Below are positions 1 to 11,640 of a stretch of DNA of 64,000 nucleotides, piece by piece. This DNA is from Cynocephalus volans (lineage: Eukaryota; Chordata; Mammalia; Dermoptera; Cynocephalidae). The position numbers were made by a program, and so were the translations under genes. Position 1 is the stretch's first letter; each line of letters opens with the position of its first letter. The notes under the pieces are model-generated. The model saw only the letters and a program-made list of their open reading frames with translations. It was not told where the DNA came from and did no database searches. The stretch is from assembly GCF_027409185.1 (NCBI RefSeq), contig NC_084462.1:47610679-47674678 (forward strand). The letters are read 5' to 3'.

Positions 1-734
1 GCCATTCTCTGACTTCTCCAACGAAAGCCAGTGAAATGCATGTGAACAAAAGGTCTGTTATGGAGAATCCTACCCTGTTTGTTCAGTGACTTTGGGATCC
101 TAATCATACAACTTAACAGAGATAAGGCCTGGAGCGGAGGAAAAGAGCCCACCCAGTTCGGGGCTCCCAGGAAGACTAGTGAAAGTTGGTCGTGTTAAAA
201 ATGGAAGCTCATCCAACTCTGAGCATGTGTGTAGTTTTCCCTTATTGCAAATTTGATATCATAAAAATAGATTTGCTCTTTGGAGCCAGATGGCATGCAG
301 TACTTCTGAAGTTAAATCCATCCTTATGACAATGGCCACTGCCAACAAGGAACCACTTGGACTGTGATGCCAAACTATTCAGCTCTTGGTGAGTCCTTTT
401 CATCCGGGAAGCACTTTGAAGCCTCTTTGAGTGCAAATATGCATACATGCCCCTGGACAACAATGTGGAATCTAGCTAGAGACATTTCTTGACTTTTGTT
501 TTGGAAGAATCTCTTTTTTTCGTTGTTGTGTTTTTATGTTTGTTTTTCATCACCTAATTCTTATCTGAAAAAAAAATTAAGAACACATAAATAATAACCT
601 TGGCACTGATCGCCAATTAGCTGGTTGCTTTACAACATGATTTTACTGCTCATTTTCTGATGGTTTCATTGATTGACTGATTGATTGATGCTTCCATTCA
701 TTTAGCTTCCAGTCATTCAGCAAAATGGCATACA
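1..734. other. Unassigned non-coding DNA
   Basis: I see no supported gene, RNA or identifiable repeat here. The only sizeable open frame is a short minus-strand frame (242-463) with no recognisable domain. The segment is ordinary AT-rich mammalian sequence with a few short T-runs. Confidence 0.5.
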
Positions 735-930
735 TACAAGAGCATGGGATCTGGAATGCAAGATACACATTGGGCTTGTCAAGACACAATGCTTAAAAGT
801 CATGTGATCTTGGCAAACCCTTTACAGTTTTCTCAGCTCTAGTTCTGTATTTTACATGGAAAATAGTAATAGTAATTATACTTAAAATATCATTTATAAA
901 GGTGACTTATAAATTGTAAAACACTGCAAA
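735..930 (+). repeat. MIR-like ancient SINE fragment
   Basis: The order of landmarks is that of a MIR in sense orientation. It has an 'agagcatgggatctggaatgcaag' type opening (735-765), then the 'tgtgatcttggcaaaccctt' stretch (803-822), a degraded 'cagttttctcagctctag' stretch, and a 'gaaaatagtaatagtaat' AT-rich tail. MIRs are fossil tRNA-derived SINEs spread before the eutherian radiation. The copy is heavily diverged and both ends are approximate. Confidence 0.6.
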
Positions 931-1671
931 TGTTTTTATTCTCAGAGGCTAGAACTATGCCTGGAATATATGGTATAATTTAAGTAAATAAGCATATTTT
1001 AAGCATCTATTCTTTGCTAAGAACTGTGCAAGGAGTTTTGTAGATAAAAAGACTCATCAACAGATGAGTCTTCTGTACTCAAGGTTAAAATCTGTGAGAA
1101 GAAAATAACTTAGTCTTAGAGAAGACAAAAATTTAGTCAGAGAGTTTTCTTAAAATTTTCTATATAAGTAATTTATTTTCCAGATAAGGCAACCAACATT
1201 GTGATCCTTCAAGATCCTCAACCTTGAGGCTGCAATAACGCACATTTGAAGATACACCAGCTACAGTTATTTTAAGATATGTCACAAAGGCCCTCTAAAC
1301 ATAATAAATGATTCACTTTTATTTAATAAGTGATATTCTGCTTGATAAATAATTTCCTAATTCTATGGCAGTTACAAAACTTGAACTGTGGCAGTTAGAA
1401 AGCCACTGAACCCAGGCTACTTCTCTCTGTATTTCTCAGAAACCAAAACATTTTTTAGTAATAATTGGAAAATATCCATTTTTGTATTGTTGAGATCAAC
1501 TGTTTAAGAAATGTATGCTTGCCAAAAAAAAAAAAAAGAAGAAAAAGTATTTAAGTTTTGGCTATTTTACTTAATAGTTATGATATTTATGAAAGTAACT
1601 TAATCTTCTGAGTTCTAGTTTTCTATGTGTACGATGGGATCATAATGCCTCATTATAAAGATGAAACATAA

Positions 1672-1787
1672 GGGCCAGCCCGTGGCTCTCTTGGGAGAGT
1701 GTGGTGCTGATAACACCAAGGCCATGGTGTTATGGCTAAGATCAAGGGCTAAGATCCACTTACCATTTATCTTTAAAAAAAAAAAAA
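1672..1787 (+). mobile_element. CYN-type tRNA-Ile-derived SINE with target-site duplication
   Basis: The head reads like a tRNA-Ile gene. An acceptor/D-arm segment (gggccagcccgtggctct, 1672-1689) is followed by an anticodon-arm segment (gtggtgctgataacacc, 1701-1717). The body ends in an A-tail of about 14 nt. The copy is flanked by 13-bp direct repeats at 1658-1670 and 1788-1800 (aagatgaaacata / aagatgaaacaca, one mismatch), the footprint of L1-mediated insertion. The 3' half differs from a simple tRNA, and the B-box region is degraded (ggttcgaatcc is not recognisable), so it is unlikely to be transcribed from its own promoter. The insertion lies within what looks like a decayed MIR (about 1590-1670). 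tRNA-Ile-derived SINEs of this form are known from colugos, and this assignment is the main reason for naming that lineage. Confidence 0.85.
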
Positions 1788-1800
1788 AAGATGAAACACA

Positions 1801-3754
1801 AAAATGTGTAGAGCAACTGTACTGACTGGGAGCAAGCTAGGTTTCCATAACAAAGAGATCTTGAAATTCGGTGGCTTGAACAAATAGCAGTTCTTCTTTC
1901 CTCGTGGGGCAGTCTGAGTGGTGGCTCACAGCTACTTGGTGGTGCCAGGACCCAGCAAGGTTTCATTGCAGATTATAATAATGTGCTTCTACCACGGACA
2001 CCATCAGGACAGGGATACCAGACAGAAAAGGGACACTACTTAGTGACCAGACTGGCTGTTCAAGGCATCAGTGGCATCCAGAGACCTTTGTCCACTCAGC
2101 TACCACAAGGAACCCTGAAGTGGCCACCTACAGTCCTGAGCAACACCTCATGGCCTCGTGGGGCTCCCGGACCCTCCTCACATTGCATCTTGAGGGCACC
2201 AATGACAATTTCCTAACAGTAAGGATCACAATTCGCATGATTATTGTGCATTATTATTTGCACGATTATTTGTTGATGTTTTCCCTTCTATGAGGGTTAC
2301 TCTGCACCAAAGGGGGCCTTACAATACTGTGAGACTCAGGCCTAAAATTGTAGGAATGGCAGCCAGGCAGAAGGGGGCAGCTACACGGGAGACTTATTAA
2401 ACAGGCATCAGGGATCACAGCCTGCCAAGGGGTTCTCAAAGGGCGTCTTTAGCCTGGTGGGATTTTATGAACCAGGGGCTGCCGCTGCTCTCTCAGAAGA
2501 GGCGTCCATCAACTCATGGTCCAGGTGCTGCAGAGGGCTCCTATTTTCCCCAAAGGCCCTGGGACTTCCCAGCTCTGAGGCCATGTTACAGATGGTACTG
2601 CAGGTAAGTGTCAGATGGGAAACCAGCATGTGTCCTTGTCACCCCTCCTTCCCCACAAACCACTTCCCGAGTCTCCCCACGCTGCCAGCAGAGGCTCAGA
2701 GGCCTGGCTGTCTGCCCTGGTCCTGAAGTTTTCTCTGAAAAGGCAGCTTGTGCACCTGTCCTGTGGAGTGTGAGAAAGCACAGGCAGCAGAGGCTTCGGA
2801 GGTGCCACCAAACAGAGATTCTGGTTCTGAGTCTCATTTGCATCTCTCTTCTCTTTGTCTTCACTTGTAGTTAAAGAGCTGCAAAGTGTCATACTGCCAT
2901 AATCTTAGGCAGGTGATCCAAAGACAGTGGAACCACAGGTGGTCACCCAATGTCCCTAGTACAGTCAAAGGAAGATGAAGCATCTTGGAGTTTGATTTCA
3001 CCTATATTAAATGAGAATGCCCAGGTAGTTCAAACTGCAACAACAGAACTTGGGACAAGGTCAAGTCCAGGGGTGTGGATAGAGCCTCTTTGAGGTTCAG
3101 GGAGGTCTGGACCACTTCTAATTTTGTTGAGGTAATTGGCATATCAAAAAAATAAAGAACTACAAAGCAAAACAGGCTTATAAACTTTGTAGCATATTTA
3201 ACATTTTTATATTTTTCAAAATAACTCTTTTATTGTATGCTAACAATTCAACTGTATTTTCATCAAGACAATTACAGAGTTCCTAAGACATATCTATGCA
3301 TGGAGGATTAAATAGTACGGTTCTGCAAAGGGGTGTATGCAGGTGATCATTCATCTCTCTCTGCCTGCGACAGTCCTGCCTGGTTTACACCTACTGTCCT
3401 AGCAATAATTATTAATAGCACTCAAAGCATATCCCAGTTTGGATAGTAAATTGTTTGGTCAACCTAGAAACAATTTTAAACCCGTGTGCTGAATACCTTC
3501 TTTCTACACTCTTCCAAGTGGCTCTGTAACTCTACGTAAAGCCTATTTAGAGAAACATCAAGTCTCAATTGAAGTCATCTTGGGAATGGGCCTTGAGAGC
3601 AAACATGGGCATCCTCTTCCACATCTAGACACCAGAAGTTGAGGTGGCAAATGGGTGAGAGGTGTGGGCCCAGCCTATTCTCAGGGATGGGCAATGAGAC
3701 CCTCATAATCCCTACATGGTTTTGGACTTGGTATTTTACATACCAAGTCCCCAT
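1801..3754. other. Unassigned, locally GC-richer non-coding DNA
   Basis: 1800-2900 is less AT-rich than its surroundings and holds several overlapping short open frames on both strands, none with a recognisable domain and none clearly better than the others. Part of 1820-2220 reads like a decayed mammalian LTR or DNA-transposon fragment, but I cannot name it. A consensus-like splice donor (caggtaagtg, 2601-2610) is present with no supported exon. 2900-3754 shows nothing recognisable. Confidence 0.4.
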
Positions 3755-3930
3755 ATATTATCTCTGCCAGTCATTTGACACTACTAAATGGTAAGCAGCA
3801 GCTGTGATATTATCTCTGCTTTACCCTTGTTGAAAAAAGACCTGAGAACTGCTTAATTTCCAAGTGTACCTCAACAGTCAGAGGCAGAAGAGGATCCAAA
3901 CACAAATCCATCAGACTTGAATCAGAGCGT
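3755..3930 (+). repeat. MIR-like fragment
   Basis: The stretch has the MIR core-and-tail order. A 'tatctctgctttac' segment stands for the 'tacagatgaggaaac' region, followed by 'ctgagaactgcttaatt' and 'cagaggcagaagaggatccaa' (3883-3902), close to the MIR 'cagagctgggatttgaac' tail. It is strongly diverged and the boundaries are estimates. Confidence 0.5.
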
Positions 3931-4039
3931 TTTCCCATGAGGAAGAGGAGATGTTACCCAGTGCTCAACTCCTTCAGGTTGTTATGCTTTGAAAATACTC
4001 ATCTGCAGCGCTGCGCATTGTAATTGACATTCCCGGGAA

Positions 4040-4255
4040 CAGACTTGAACTGCTGGGCCCTGTCGAACCAGGTTTGCATCCAGTTTCTGCTATTTTCTGT
4101 GATCACGTGTAAGGTATGAAATCTCTCCAAACCTTTCTTTTATCACTTGCATCGTGGGCAAAGACGATTCCTACTTCAGTGGTCTGGTTGTATTAAATGA
4201 GAGTTGTGTAATGTGCCTTGGGCATATTATGCGGGAGGCACCAAATAGTTCATTG
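4040..4255 (+). repeat. MIR-like fragment
   Basis: 'cagacttgaactgctgggcc' (4040-4059) is followed by 'ggtttgcatccagtttctgc', a 'gaaatctctccaaacctttc' segment and a tail ending near 'gggaggcaccaaatagttc'. The order matches MIR sense orientation: tRNA-like box B, then the CORE, then the tail. The copy is diverged. Confidence 0.55.
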
Positions 4256-5614
4256 CTTCTTTAAAGTATGTGTAAAATACTTACGTTTTTAGTGCATCTT
4301 TAAGTCTCACTTGCGATTTGTAGGACAGTGACAAGACACTTGAGGATGTTCACATTTTTGCGAGTGAAATCTCCTCTAACCTTAGGGACCCAGCTAAACC
4401 AGAAGCTGAATTCACCAGCAGAAAAAAATACACGGGTTCCATCTCTGCTTCTTATAAACACTGAATAAATCTAAAGTTCTCCACCACTGGAAAGAAATTT
4501 AATATTTAAAGGTAATTTGACCTGGACATGTGTGTATCACGAATATTTAATGAAACCTATAGCAAATGTATTTATATAGCATTAATATGAGGACATTTAT
4601 TTCTTATTCATTTTCTAGGATATTATTTCTTCAGCAAGTGTGAAGCTGCCCTCTGTAAAAATACTCTGTTTTAAAGGTGCACTTAAAAATTGTGGCGTGG
4701 AGTTTTATTCCTTTTCCTGCTGCAACTATTGACACTATCTTTATGCCCTAAAAAGAATAATTCTAAGAGGATAAGATGTATCCCAAAGGCATTATGGCCA
4801 TGGGGTCAGACCTCCACATTTTCACAAGGACCACCCTTTGACTCTTCATTCCGTTCCTATAATGAACAGCAGACTCTCACTTTTTCTCTTTCATTTGGTA
4901 TAAGTAACTTCATTCCTTTGTGATATTTTAACTTGTTAGTGCTTTAAATCAAAAGATATGCATGATTCAATTTAGTTGATAGTTTATACAATATTTAATA
5001 CATAGATTTTTTTTACAATTTATTTTTGGGATATGGTGGGATACATACCTAGAATGAAGATGTTTTTCTTTGATGTAGTTTCAATGTTGGGATTTTTTTA
5101 AAAAAGCAAAAACAAACAGCATCAACAATAAATACAACAAACAAAAGGCACTGAGTGCAGATACAAGTTAAAATTATTTTGTTATGTTTTCACCAGATCA
5201 GATGTGGTAGATTTGGAGAGAAAAAAAACAACTTGCTGTCTGATCATTTTTTTTTAACTACAAAACCCCAACACACATGAGAGGAAACAAAATACAGAAA
5301 AATGAATATCAGCTGCTTTCTTATCCTGGTAGATGACCGTGTGAGCTAGAAGGAGATGTCTCCCGCACTGCTAGAGGGTCGTGTCCACCGCTGCATTTCT
5401 GAAGACACTCCTGCTGGCTGGGTAAGTCACCACCAGAAACTTTTTTCCACATTTTGAATTGTTTTTATCTTATAAATAATGTTGTTCTTCTTATTCTAGT
5501 AAGGAAAATAAACAATACCAATATTTATCATCGGCCTACTGTTTTATAATATCATTAGCAAGATGTCATGTTTCTCTGTCTAATGGAAGGAAAATAAAAG
5601 ATAAGATGGAAGTT
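4256..5614. other. Unassigned AT-rich DNA
   Basis: I see no recognisable gene or named repeat. A short plus-strand frame (4690-4923) has no recognisable domain. There is a donor-like site at 5419-5426 (gggtaagt), but no matching acceptor or coding exon can be argued. Confidence 0.4.
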
Positions 5615-5633
5615 TAAACTGCTGAACTATTAA

Positions 5634-5743
5634 CTTATTTTTTATTTCTTTAATGTTTTCTCTTTTTTTATTGAAACATAACTGATTATACATATTTGTG
5701 AAGTACAGAGTTGACTATCAGTATTTGGGTACAATGTGTGGTG
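5634..5743 (-). mobile_element. 5'-truncated L1 3' UTR fragment with target-site duplication
   Basis: The plus strand carries 'tttattgaaacataactgat' followed by 'tacatatttgtgaagtacag' (near 5670-5707), which is the reverse complement of an L1MA-like 3' UTR end. The same motif recurs at 11376 and 53545. Imperfect direct repeats flank it: taaactgctgaactattaa (5615-5633) and taaactgctaaactatttaa (5744-5763), differing by one substitution and one extra base. The T-rich side at 5634-5670 is the reversed A-tail. Confidence 0.75.
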
Positions 5744-5763
5744 TAAACTGCTAAACTATTTAA

Positions 5764-6704
5764 AAGCACTGAGTTCCGAAGGAAATTTTTCAAAGACTAC
5801 AAGTTTTGGAATTGTAGCCCAGAGGAATTGATAATGTGTTCATGCTGGAAGAAACGTTTGTAGTTAATGTGGAAGGTTGGTTCACATGTGGTTTTATTAT
5901 AATAGTCACCAAGCTCTGCCTGGACTTTCTGTGACTTTCAGAGTCCGGTGGATCTTAACCATCCAGCGTGGGTATTTATGCCTGCTGTTTAAGGATGTTT
6001 TGCAACTCATGTTTATACCTATTTATAAAACTCTTCTGTGCCTTTGGATAGAGCCTGTTTTTCTTCTCCAATGGGGATGGACAGTATACTATAGCTGGTT
6101 GCTGCATCAGTTAGTATGACCCGAGGCTTTGAGACTGTGGGGAAAATGGATTTTTTTTGAGCAAAAAAGACAATTGTCAGTTTTGTCAGTGACTGGTTTC
6201 AGGTTAATTTTCTCTTGCCAGCACTCGATGGGCCTACTATAGTACTAATCTAGTACATCCACACACTCACCTACACATACACGTGTAATGAAAACAAAAT
6301 TTTCACAAAATATTTGTCCTTACTGCATGTGATTACATGAAGATATTTTCTATCCTAGACTATTCCATTTCATTAAAGAACATTCTGGTCACAACCTACC
6401 AGATTGATTTCTTAACCCACTCATGGGGCATGACCCACAGTGTGAGGAGCACTAGTACTTAGCAAGCTACAGTGCACAGAGTGTTTGATAAGTATATATT
6501 TATTGAGTAACCCAGTTTTTACAATTTATTTTTATATTTTACAAAGACTATCCGTGGCCTTTCTCCACTGTCTCTTCTTCAAAGATCTCTGTAGTTCAGC
6601 ACAGTTTTTCAGTTTTAGTGCAGAAGAGGAATTTGCAACACACTAAGAAAATTTGGGCGTGGAAGCTCTAAGTGGTGGGGGGACATAGTGATTTTGAAGC
6701 ACGG
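5764..6704. other. Unassigned AT-rich DNA
   Basis: No gene or named repeat was recognised. The open frame at 5877-6119 (plus) has no recognisable domain and atypical composition for a real exon. Confidence 0.4.
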
Positions 6705-6885
6705 ATAAAATTGCCAGAGAGTATATAGGATACCTAGTTAGGTTTGAATTTCAGATAAACGATGAATAATTTCTTAGTATAAGTTTGTTTCAAATGCTGC
6801 ATGGATATACTTATACCAAAAGAAATTATTTGTTACTTACCTGGAACTAAAATTTAACTGGGCATTCTGTATTTTTATTTTCTAA
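6705..6885. repeat. Imperfect palindromic mammalian repeat (MITE-like)
   Basis: The two halves are inverted copies of each other. 'tttcagataaacgatgaata' with 'agtataagtttg' on the left (about 6750-6790) pairs with 'tatacttatacc' and 'attatttgttacttacctgg' on the right (about 6807-6845). The outer ends also pair, 'aggatacctagttaggt' with 'aactgggcattctgta'. A half-copy of the same unit lies at 31350-31440. The layout, with long terminal inverted repeats and almost no middle, resembles an old non-autonomous DNA transposon. I recognise the sequence as a recurrent mammalian repeat but cannot name the family securely. Confidence 0.6.
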
Positions 6886-7239
6886 ATATAACAAACCTAA
6901 ATCCAATGAACCATGTTTTCCACTTATCATCAGCCAATTGAGCTGAATTTCAATTTCCCTCATGTATAAAGTGTAAGGGTTGACTGGATAAGCGAGGTCT
7001 CATTTCATTGTAATTTTCTAGAACTTTGGAATATATACTATTAAAGAATACTAGGCATTGAATGAATAATACTGAAGAAACCAATGTTAGTTTTTATATT
7101 TATGCTGTGATTGAATCATGAAAGCATATATTTAATTTGTGAAAAATTAATTGATAAATTCCTAAGAAAGAAAAAACAATATGTTGGACTCACTATTTCC
7201 TTCTTTATTTATTTTTTCTCACTGTTCCTCTCAACAAGC

Positions 7240-9260
7240 ATATGCCCTGGAGTAAACCTGAGATGCAGCCCACAAATCTGACATTTCCTCACTAACTTAT
7301 AATTCCTGTTGGCTTCTCAGAGTAGGCGAATTTTGCTTGCTGAGGTAGCTGTGGACTGTGCTGCTGAGATCTTCCTTCAAAAAAGAACTTGTCACTCAAC
7401 TTCAAGGAGTGCAGTTAGCTGACAGCCTGCGGTTGCAGCACCTTCAGGATCCACTGCAGCTTTCCAGCTGAGTCCATGTTCCTCCCTTGCAGCCCCATCC
7501 AGTGTCAGAGCACAGCGGAGGGCACCAGGGCCTGGTGTTTCTGCCCAGCGCTGGACTCCAATGAACACCTTTGCACCAGACTTCTGGTTGGCTTGGCTGT
7601 ACCTGTTGGAGCTGCATTGCAGCAGGAGGCTCTCCTTGCCAAATCCTGCCTTTTCCCTCCTTATCTTTCACAAGCCTTAGCCCGCAGTAAACTTCATGCA
7701 CCCTGAAGATTTTGGCGACCCCCAAGTCCTCAGGGCTTGAAGAGGAGGCCTGTCCTTCCCTATTAAGGGTTAGCATTCCTGCTGTGTGGGGAGATAGTGC
7801 CCAGTTCTCACATCACAGAGCCCAGTCTAGGAGGTGTCCCCACCTGTGCTCCTGCTGCCAAGACAAAAACTAAAGTTAAATCATAGTATACTGGGGATGT
7901 GCTGAGCTTGATGAAGACAACAAGTCAAAGGAGCTGTAAGAAAATCAGCTATATTGGCAGAAACTATTGGAAGTATCTATAAACTGGATTTCCTCATTGC
8001 TTGATCAAGGTGACTGGGCCATAGGACTGGGTGGAGGGAGTAGGGACACTCTCTCAGGATATGGGATTTAACACCAGGGGGTGATACACACTTGTTGGAA
8101 AGTCGGCTCCTAGAAGCGTGGCAAACAAGCTGGCCCCCACCCTGAGTGAAGTTACAAAGCTGAATGGCTATGGCAGGTGATGGGTGAAGGAACTAAAAGA
8201 CTCAGCAAAGCAGCCGTGCTGCAAAGGATGTAAGATTTGAGGCATGAGACCCAACAGGAGATTACACTCTACAGCAAGGCCCAAAGGACTCAGCATTCAC
8301 AAGGCTGCTGGGAGTGTGCTGGCAGAAGGTGCCTGCATTGTTAACTTCAGTGGAAGCTCTCCTCTGCAGGCTGACACAAAGCTCGTTCATTGAGAAGCAG
8401 TAGGGTGATGGCACCCCAGAGCAATAGACATCGGGTGGTGGTACATAACCACCAGCAACCAGGAGTGGTTTTGTAATGACTGAGGAGATCAGAGAGGCAA
8501 GCAGGATGGGTAGACTTGGGGGAATTGTGAAGATGGTTAATAGGACAAAATAAGAACAGATTTCCAAGGGGCAAAATAGATGGGCCATCAGAGAGGGTAC
8601 TGCCTAGTACATATAATCAAAATAACAAATACCAAACAACTAGGATTATTTCTTCATCCATATTCTGTCAGCCTTGAATGGGATCTGCAGCAGGAAAAGG
8701 ATCTGTCCCAGGTGCAGGCTGAAGTGCAAGCATCCCTGCCACTTGGGTCATGCAATCAAGTGTCAGTTGTGCAAAGTGAAGCAGAGATGAGTTCCTGACA
8801 AACCACAGTGGGGGAATCCCAGTGCTGAGCCCTGGGTTCTGCAACAAGGATACACCATCACAATAAAGACTCATATATCATCATCTTACTGCGCCCTGGA
8901 AGAGGAGGAATATTTGAGGACAGGGACCATGCATCTGGAACTTCCATCATGAGCTGGGTTGTATTAGAGTCACAATTCATCAAGCCAGGCAGGCACCTGA
9001 GAATCTATATAATATGGGAGTGGAATGTCTGAAATTGAACCTAAGAAGAACTGGGGGACACGAACAGGCTGCATGACAGCCTGATGTCCCTTCCTCAACT
9101 CTCCCTGGTGGTCCTATGGGGCATCCTGTAAGATGAACTGAAAAAGGAAAAAATAAAAGCACCCCCTCCCCCCCAAAAACCCCCAAAACAAAGTTGGTTA
9201 ACAGATAGGTCATCTCAGTGTATGGGTGCAAGCTGAAAAGGGTGGTTGGTTGCATTATAT
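7240..9260. other. Unclassified, less AT-rich block
   Basis: This 2-kb block has visibly higher GC than its surroundings and several overlapping open frames of 70-110 codons on both strands (for example 7444-7776 minus and 8262-8588 minus). None shows a recognisable domain and their frames are unrelated. The texture suggests a decayed internal region of an ancient LTR retroelement (MaLR/ERVL type), but no protein motif supports this and no LTR pair was found. A degraded retrocopy or an ancient non-coding exon cluster are alternatives. Confidence 0.35.
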
Positions 9261-10559
9261 CATATTCAGGGGTGGTCTTGAAAGGCAGTGGTGAGATAAG
9301 ATCTTCCCAATGGGAAAGCTTTGATTACCTGATCATTCATTTCATGTGGCAGGAAAAATGGCCTAAGCTGAGAATATGTATAGATGCATGGGCAGTGCCA
9401 ACAAGTGATCTGGCTGGACAGGGGCTGATAAGGAAAAAGACTGGAAGATCACAAACAAAGAAATGAGAAAAATGGATAAAATCCAAGATAGCCCTTGGAA
9501 CCACCATCTGGAATCATCCAAAAGTAAGGAAAAGGTGAAATTAACCCAAGAAATGCTGATGGATGCAGGACCCAACATAGTGGGGGATGGGAGGTTCAGT
9601 GACAACATTTCATATTACAGAATGCAAAAGGTGTCAGTATTCAGGTGAGAACACCCTCACCAAAAATGTCTATCACTGTAATATGTCTACTAATGTAACA
9701 AAATTAAAGCACTTCACAAATATTTTGAGAATTAGAGGGAGATGCTGCAATATTTCTAGTCTTAGAAAGAATAAATAGAAATGAAAAGCCCAACATAAAT
9801 TAATATTAATTTAAGGTTTAGATATCATCAACTGTGTCAATATTTACTGTGCTATCAGTATTATTTTGTTGCAGTGAAGTACATTTTTTAGGGCTTTCAG
9901 AGATTTATTTCAATATTATTTTTCAGTATCAATTCATAGATTCCTTAATTGCCAAATTTTACACTGCGGGAGTTTTCCTGAATTTAATCCCCATTGTCCG
10001 GGAACAGCTACAGTACCTTAAATATTCTACTGTGGGTTGATATCACAGGCTGGGAATATATAATCTCAGTATAAAAGGCTCTCTTTTCAATTCACCTTAA
10101 TGTCACCTCTTAAGACAATATAATATCTCTTCTTTTCTAATTTTATCCATAGGTTTGCTTTCTACTATTATAATCATTATTATTAGTATTACTAAAACAT
10201 TTATAGGATCTTACATCTCTCTCAGATTGTGAAACACAGTAGGTACCCATAATAGTGTGACCGGGGTTGGTCCCTAATTATTGAAATGAAAGGCTAGTCT
10301 TGTAGTTTTTGCAAGTCTTCCTGTTCAAGTTCTCTAATACATTTTTTAATCATTCCAAAGGTTCTTTGCAGACATCTTCAGATATTTGGACATGTGCAAT
10401 TCAAATTTTCTTAATTTTTTAAATTTACCTTTAATCCCACCACTAAGAGATTGTTGACTACAAACACCTCTTCTTCCTACATATACCCTCAATATTTTTT
10501 CTTCCAGCTGAAGTGAAAGGAAAAAAGTTCTAGCTTATTTACCAATATTTTACATCAGT
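9261..10559. other. Unassigned non-coding DNA
   Basis: I see nothing I can name. Short open frames at 9218-9466, 9463-9648 and 9834-10040 overlap in different frames and have no recognisable domain. From 9780 onward the sequence is plainly AT-rich. Confidence 0.4.
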
Positions 10560-11375
10560 ATATGGGTTAAAGCTGAAAATGGAAAGTAATTACAGCCAGA
10601 AAAAGAATAAAGCAGATGGAGAAAAAATAAGAAAGAATAGAAGAGAATTTCTCTGATATAAAGAAAAAAATGACTCTTCAAGATTCAAAAACTCACCAAG
10701 TGCTTGGAGAAAAAATATTGAAAAAAAAAAAAAGAGAATTACATCTAGCCGTATTCTGATGAAAACTCAGAATTTAAAGAAGAAACAAAAATGTTCTTAA
10801 CATTATCACAGAAAAGACACGGTTGCAGAGAAAGGGGGAAGAGGTAAATTTAGCATAAACTTTTCCTCTTTACAAATCCTTCACAATGAGTGAATCACAT
10901 CTACACATGCTTTGAGGATGAAAAATTGTGATCCAAAACTTCTAAATGAAGAGAAGCTAAAACTCATTCAGACATGAGGGATAAAAAATGTTCTCAGACC
11001 CACAAGATCTCAGAAAACAGATCATTCTGAAACTTTTCTGAAAAAAATTACTTAAGGACATATTCCAACAAAATGAGAAAAGAACCAAAATAACAGACAC
11101 AAGAGAGAATATGATATGAAAGAGTAGAAAGAAATGAAACCCATAAACCATAGTTTTTTTTTTGTAAAGAATGCATTAAGGAATATAATGAGCATGTTAA
11201 AAAATAATTCTTGAAAGGGGAGATTAATAAAGTAAAAGTAATTTATCAATAATAATGTAGATTTCAGGTTGATATTCTTGAGAAGTACAAGGGAAGGAGG
11301 AAAATCAGAGAAAGATATTTGAGTCAACATACTTTGGAATATAAAAATATTTTTTTCCATATTATTAAATTTATT
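10560..11375 (+). mobile_element. Decayed L1/HAL1 ORF1-like sequence, sense
   Basis: The purine-rich plus strand reads like the 3' half of an L1 ORF1 coding region with many indels. It has an 'agattcaaaaactcacca' segment (10682-10699), 'gaaaacagatcattctgaaa' near 11012-11031, and A-rich coding texture throughout. No continuous frame survives. It could be L1M or the related half-L1 (HAL1) family. The assignment rests on texture and order of short motifs only. Confidence 0.4.
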
Positions 11376-11640
11376 TTTTCTTAATTGACACATAATAGTT
11401 GTGTATATTTATGGAGAATATGTTGTTATTTGGGTACATGCATACACTGTGAAATGATCGATTCAGGGTAACGAGCATATCTATCACCTCAAACATTTGC
11501 CATTTCTTTGTGTTGGGAACATTCAAAATCCTCTCTACTAGCTATTTGAGATCATACAATAAATTATATACAGTAAATTGTTGTTAATTATAGTCTCCCT
11601 GAAGTGCTATAGATCAAAGTTGCTCTTTCGTGCACTCTCC
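11376..11640 (-). mobile_element. L1MA-like 3' UTR, antisense
   Basis: The plus strand shows 'tttcttaattgacacataat' (11376-11396), 'atttgggtacatgcatacac', 'cacctcaaacatttgccatt' (11486-11505) and 'ctttgtgttgggaacattca'. Together these are the reverse complement of the L1MA 3' UTR. The same block, differently decayed, is at 53545-53720. No clear target-site duplication was found. Confidence 0.8.

Noticed and set aside
2601-2610. Strong splice-donor-like sequence (caggtaagtg)
   Set aside because: Consensus donors occur by chance at this density; no acceptor, coding exon or partner exon could be argued. The same applies to 5419-5426 and 48486-48495.
7444-7776. 110-codon minus-strand open frame
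   Set aside because: No recognisable domain; another open frame covers the same stretch on the opposite strand; no splice or start context supports it.
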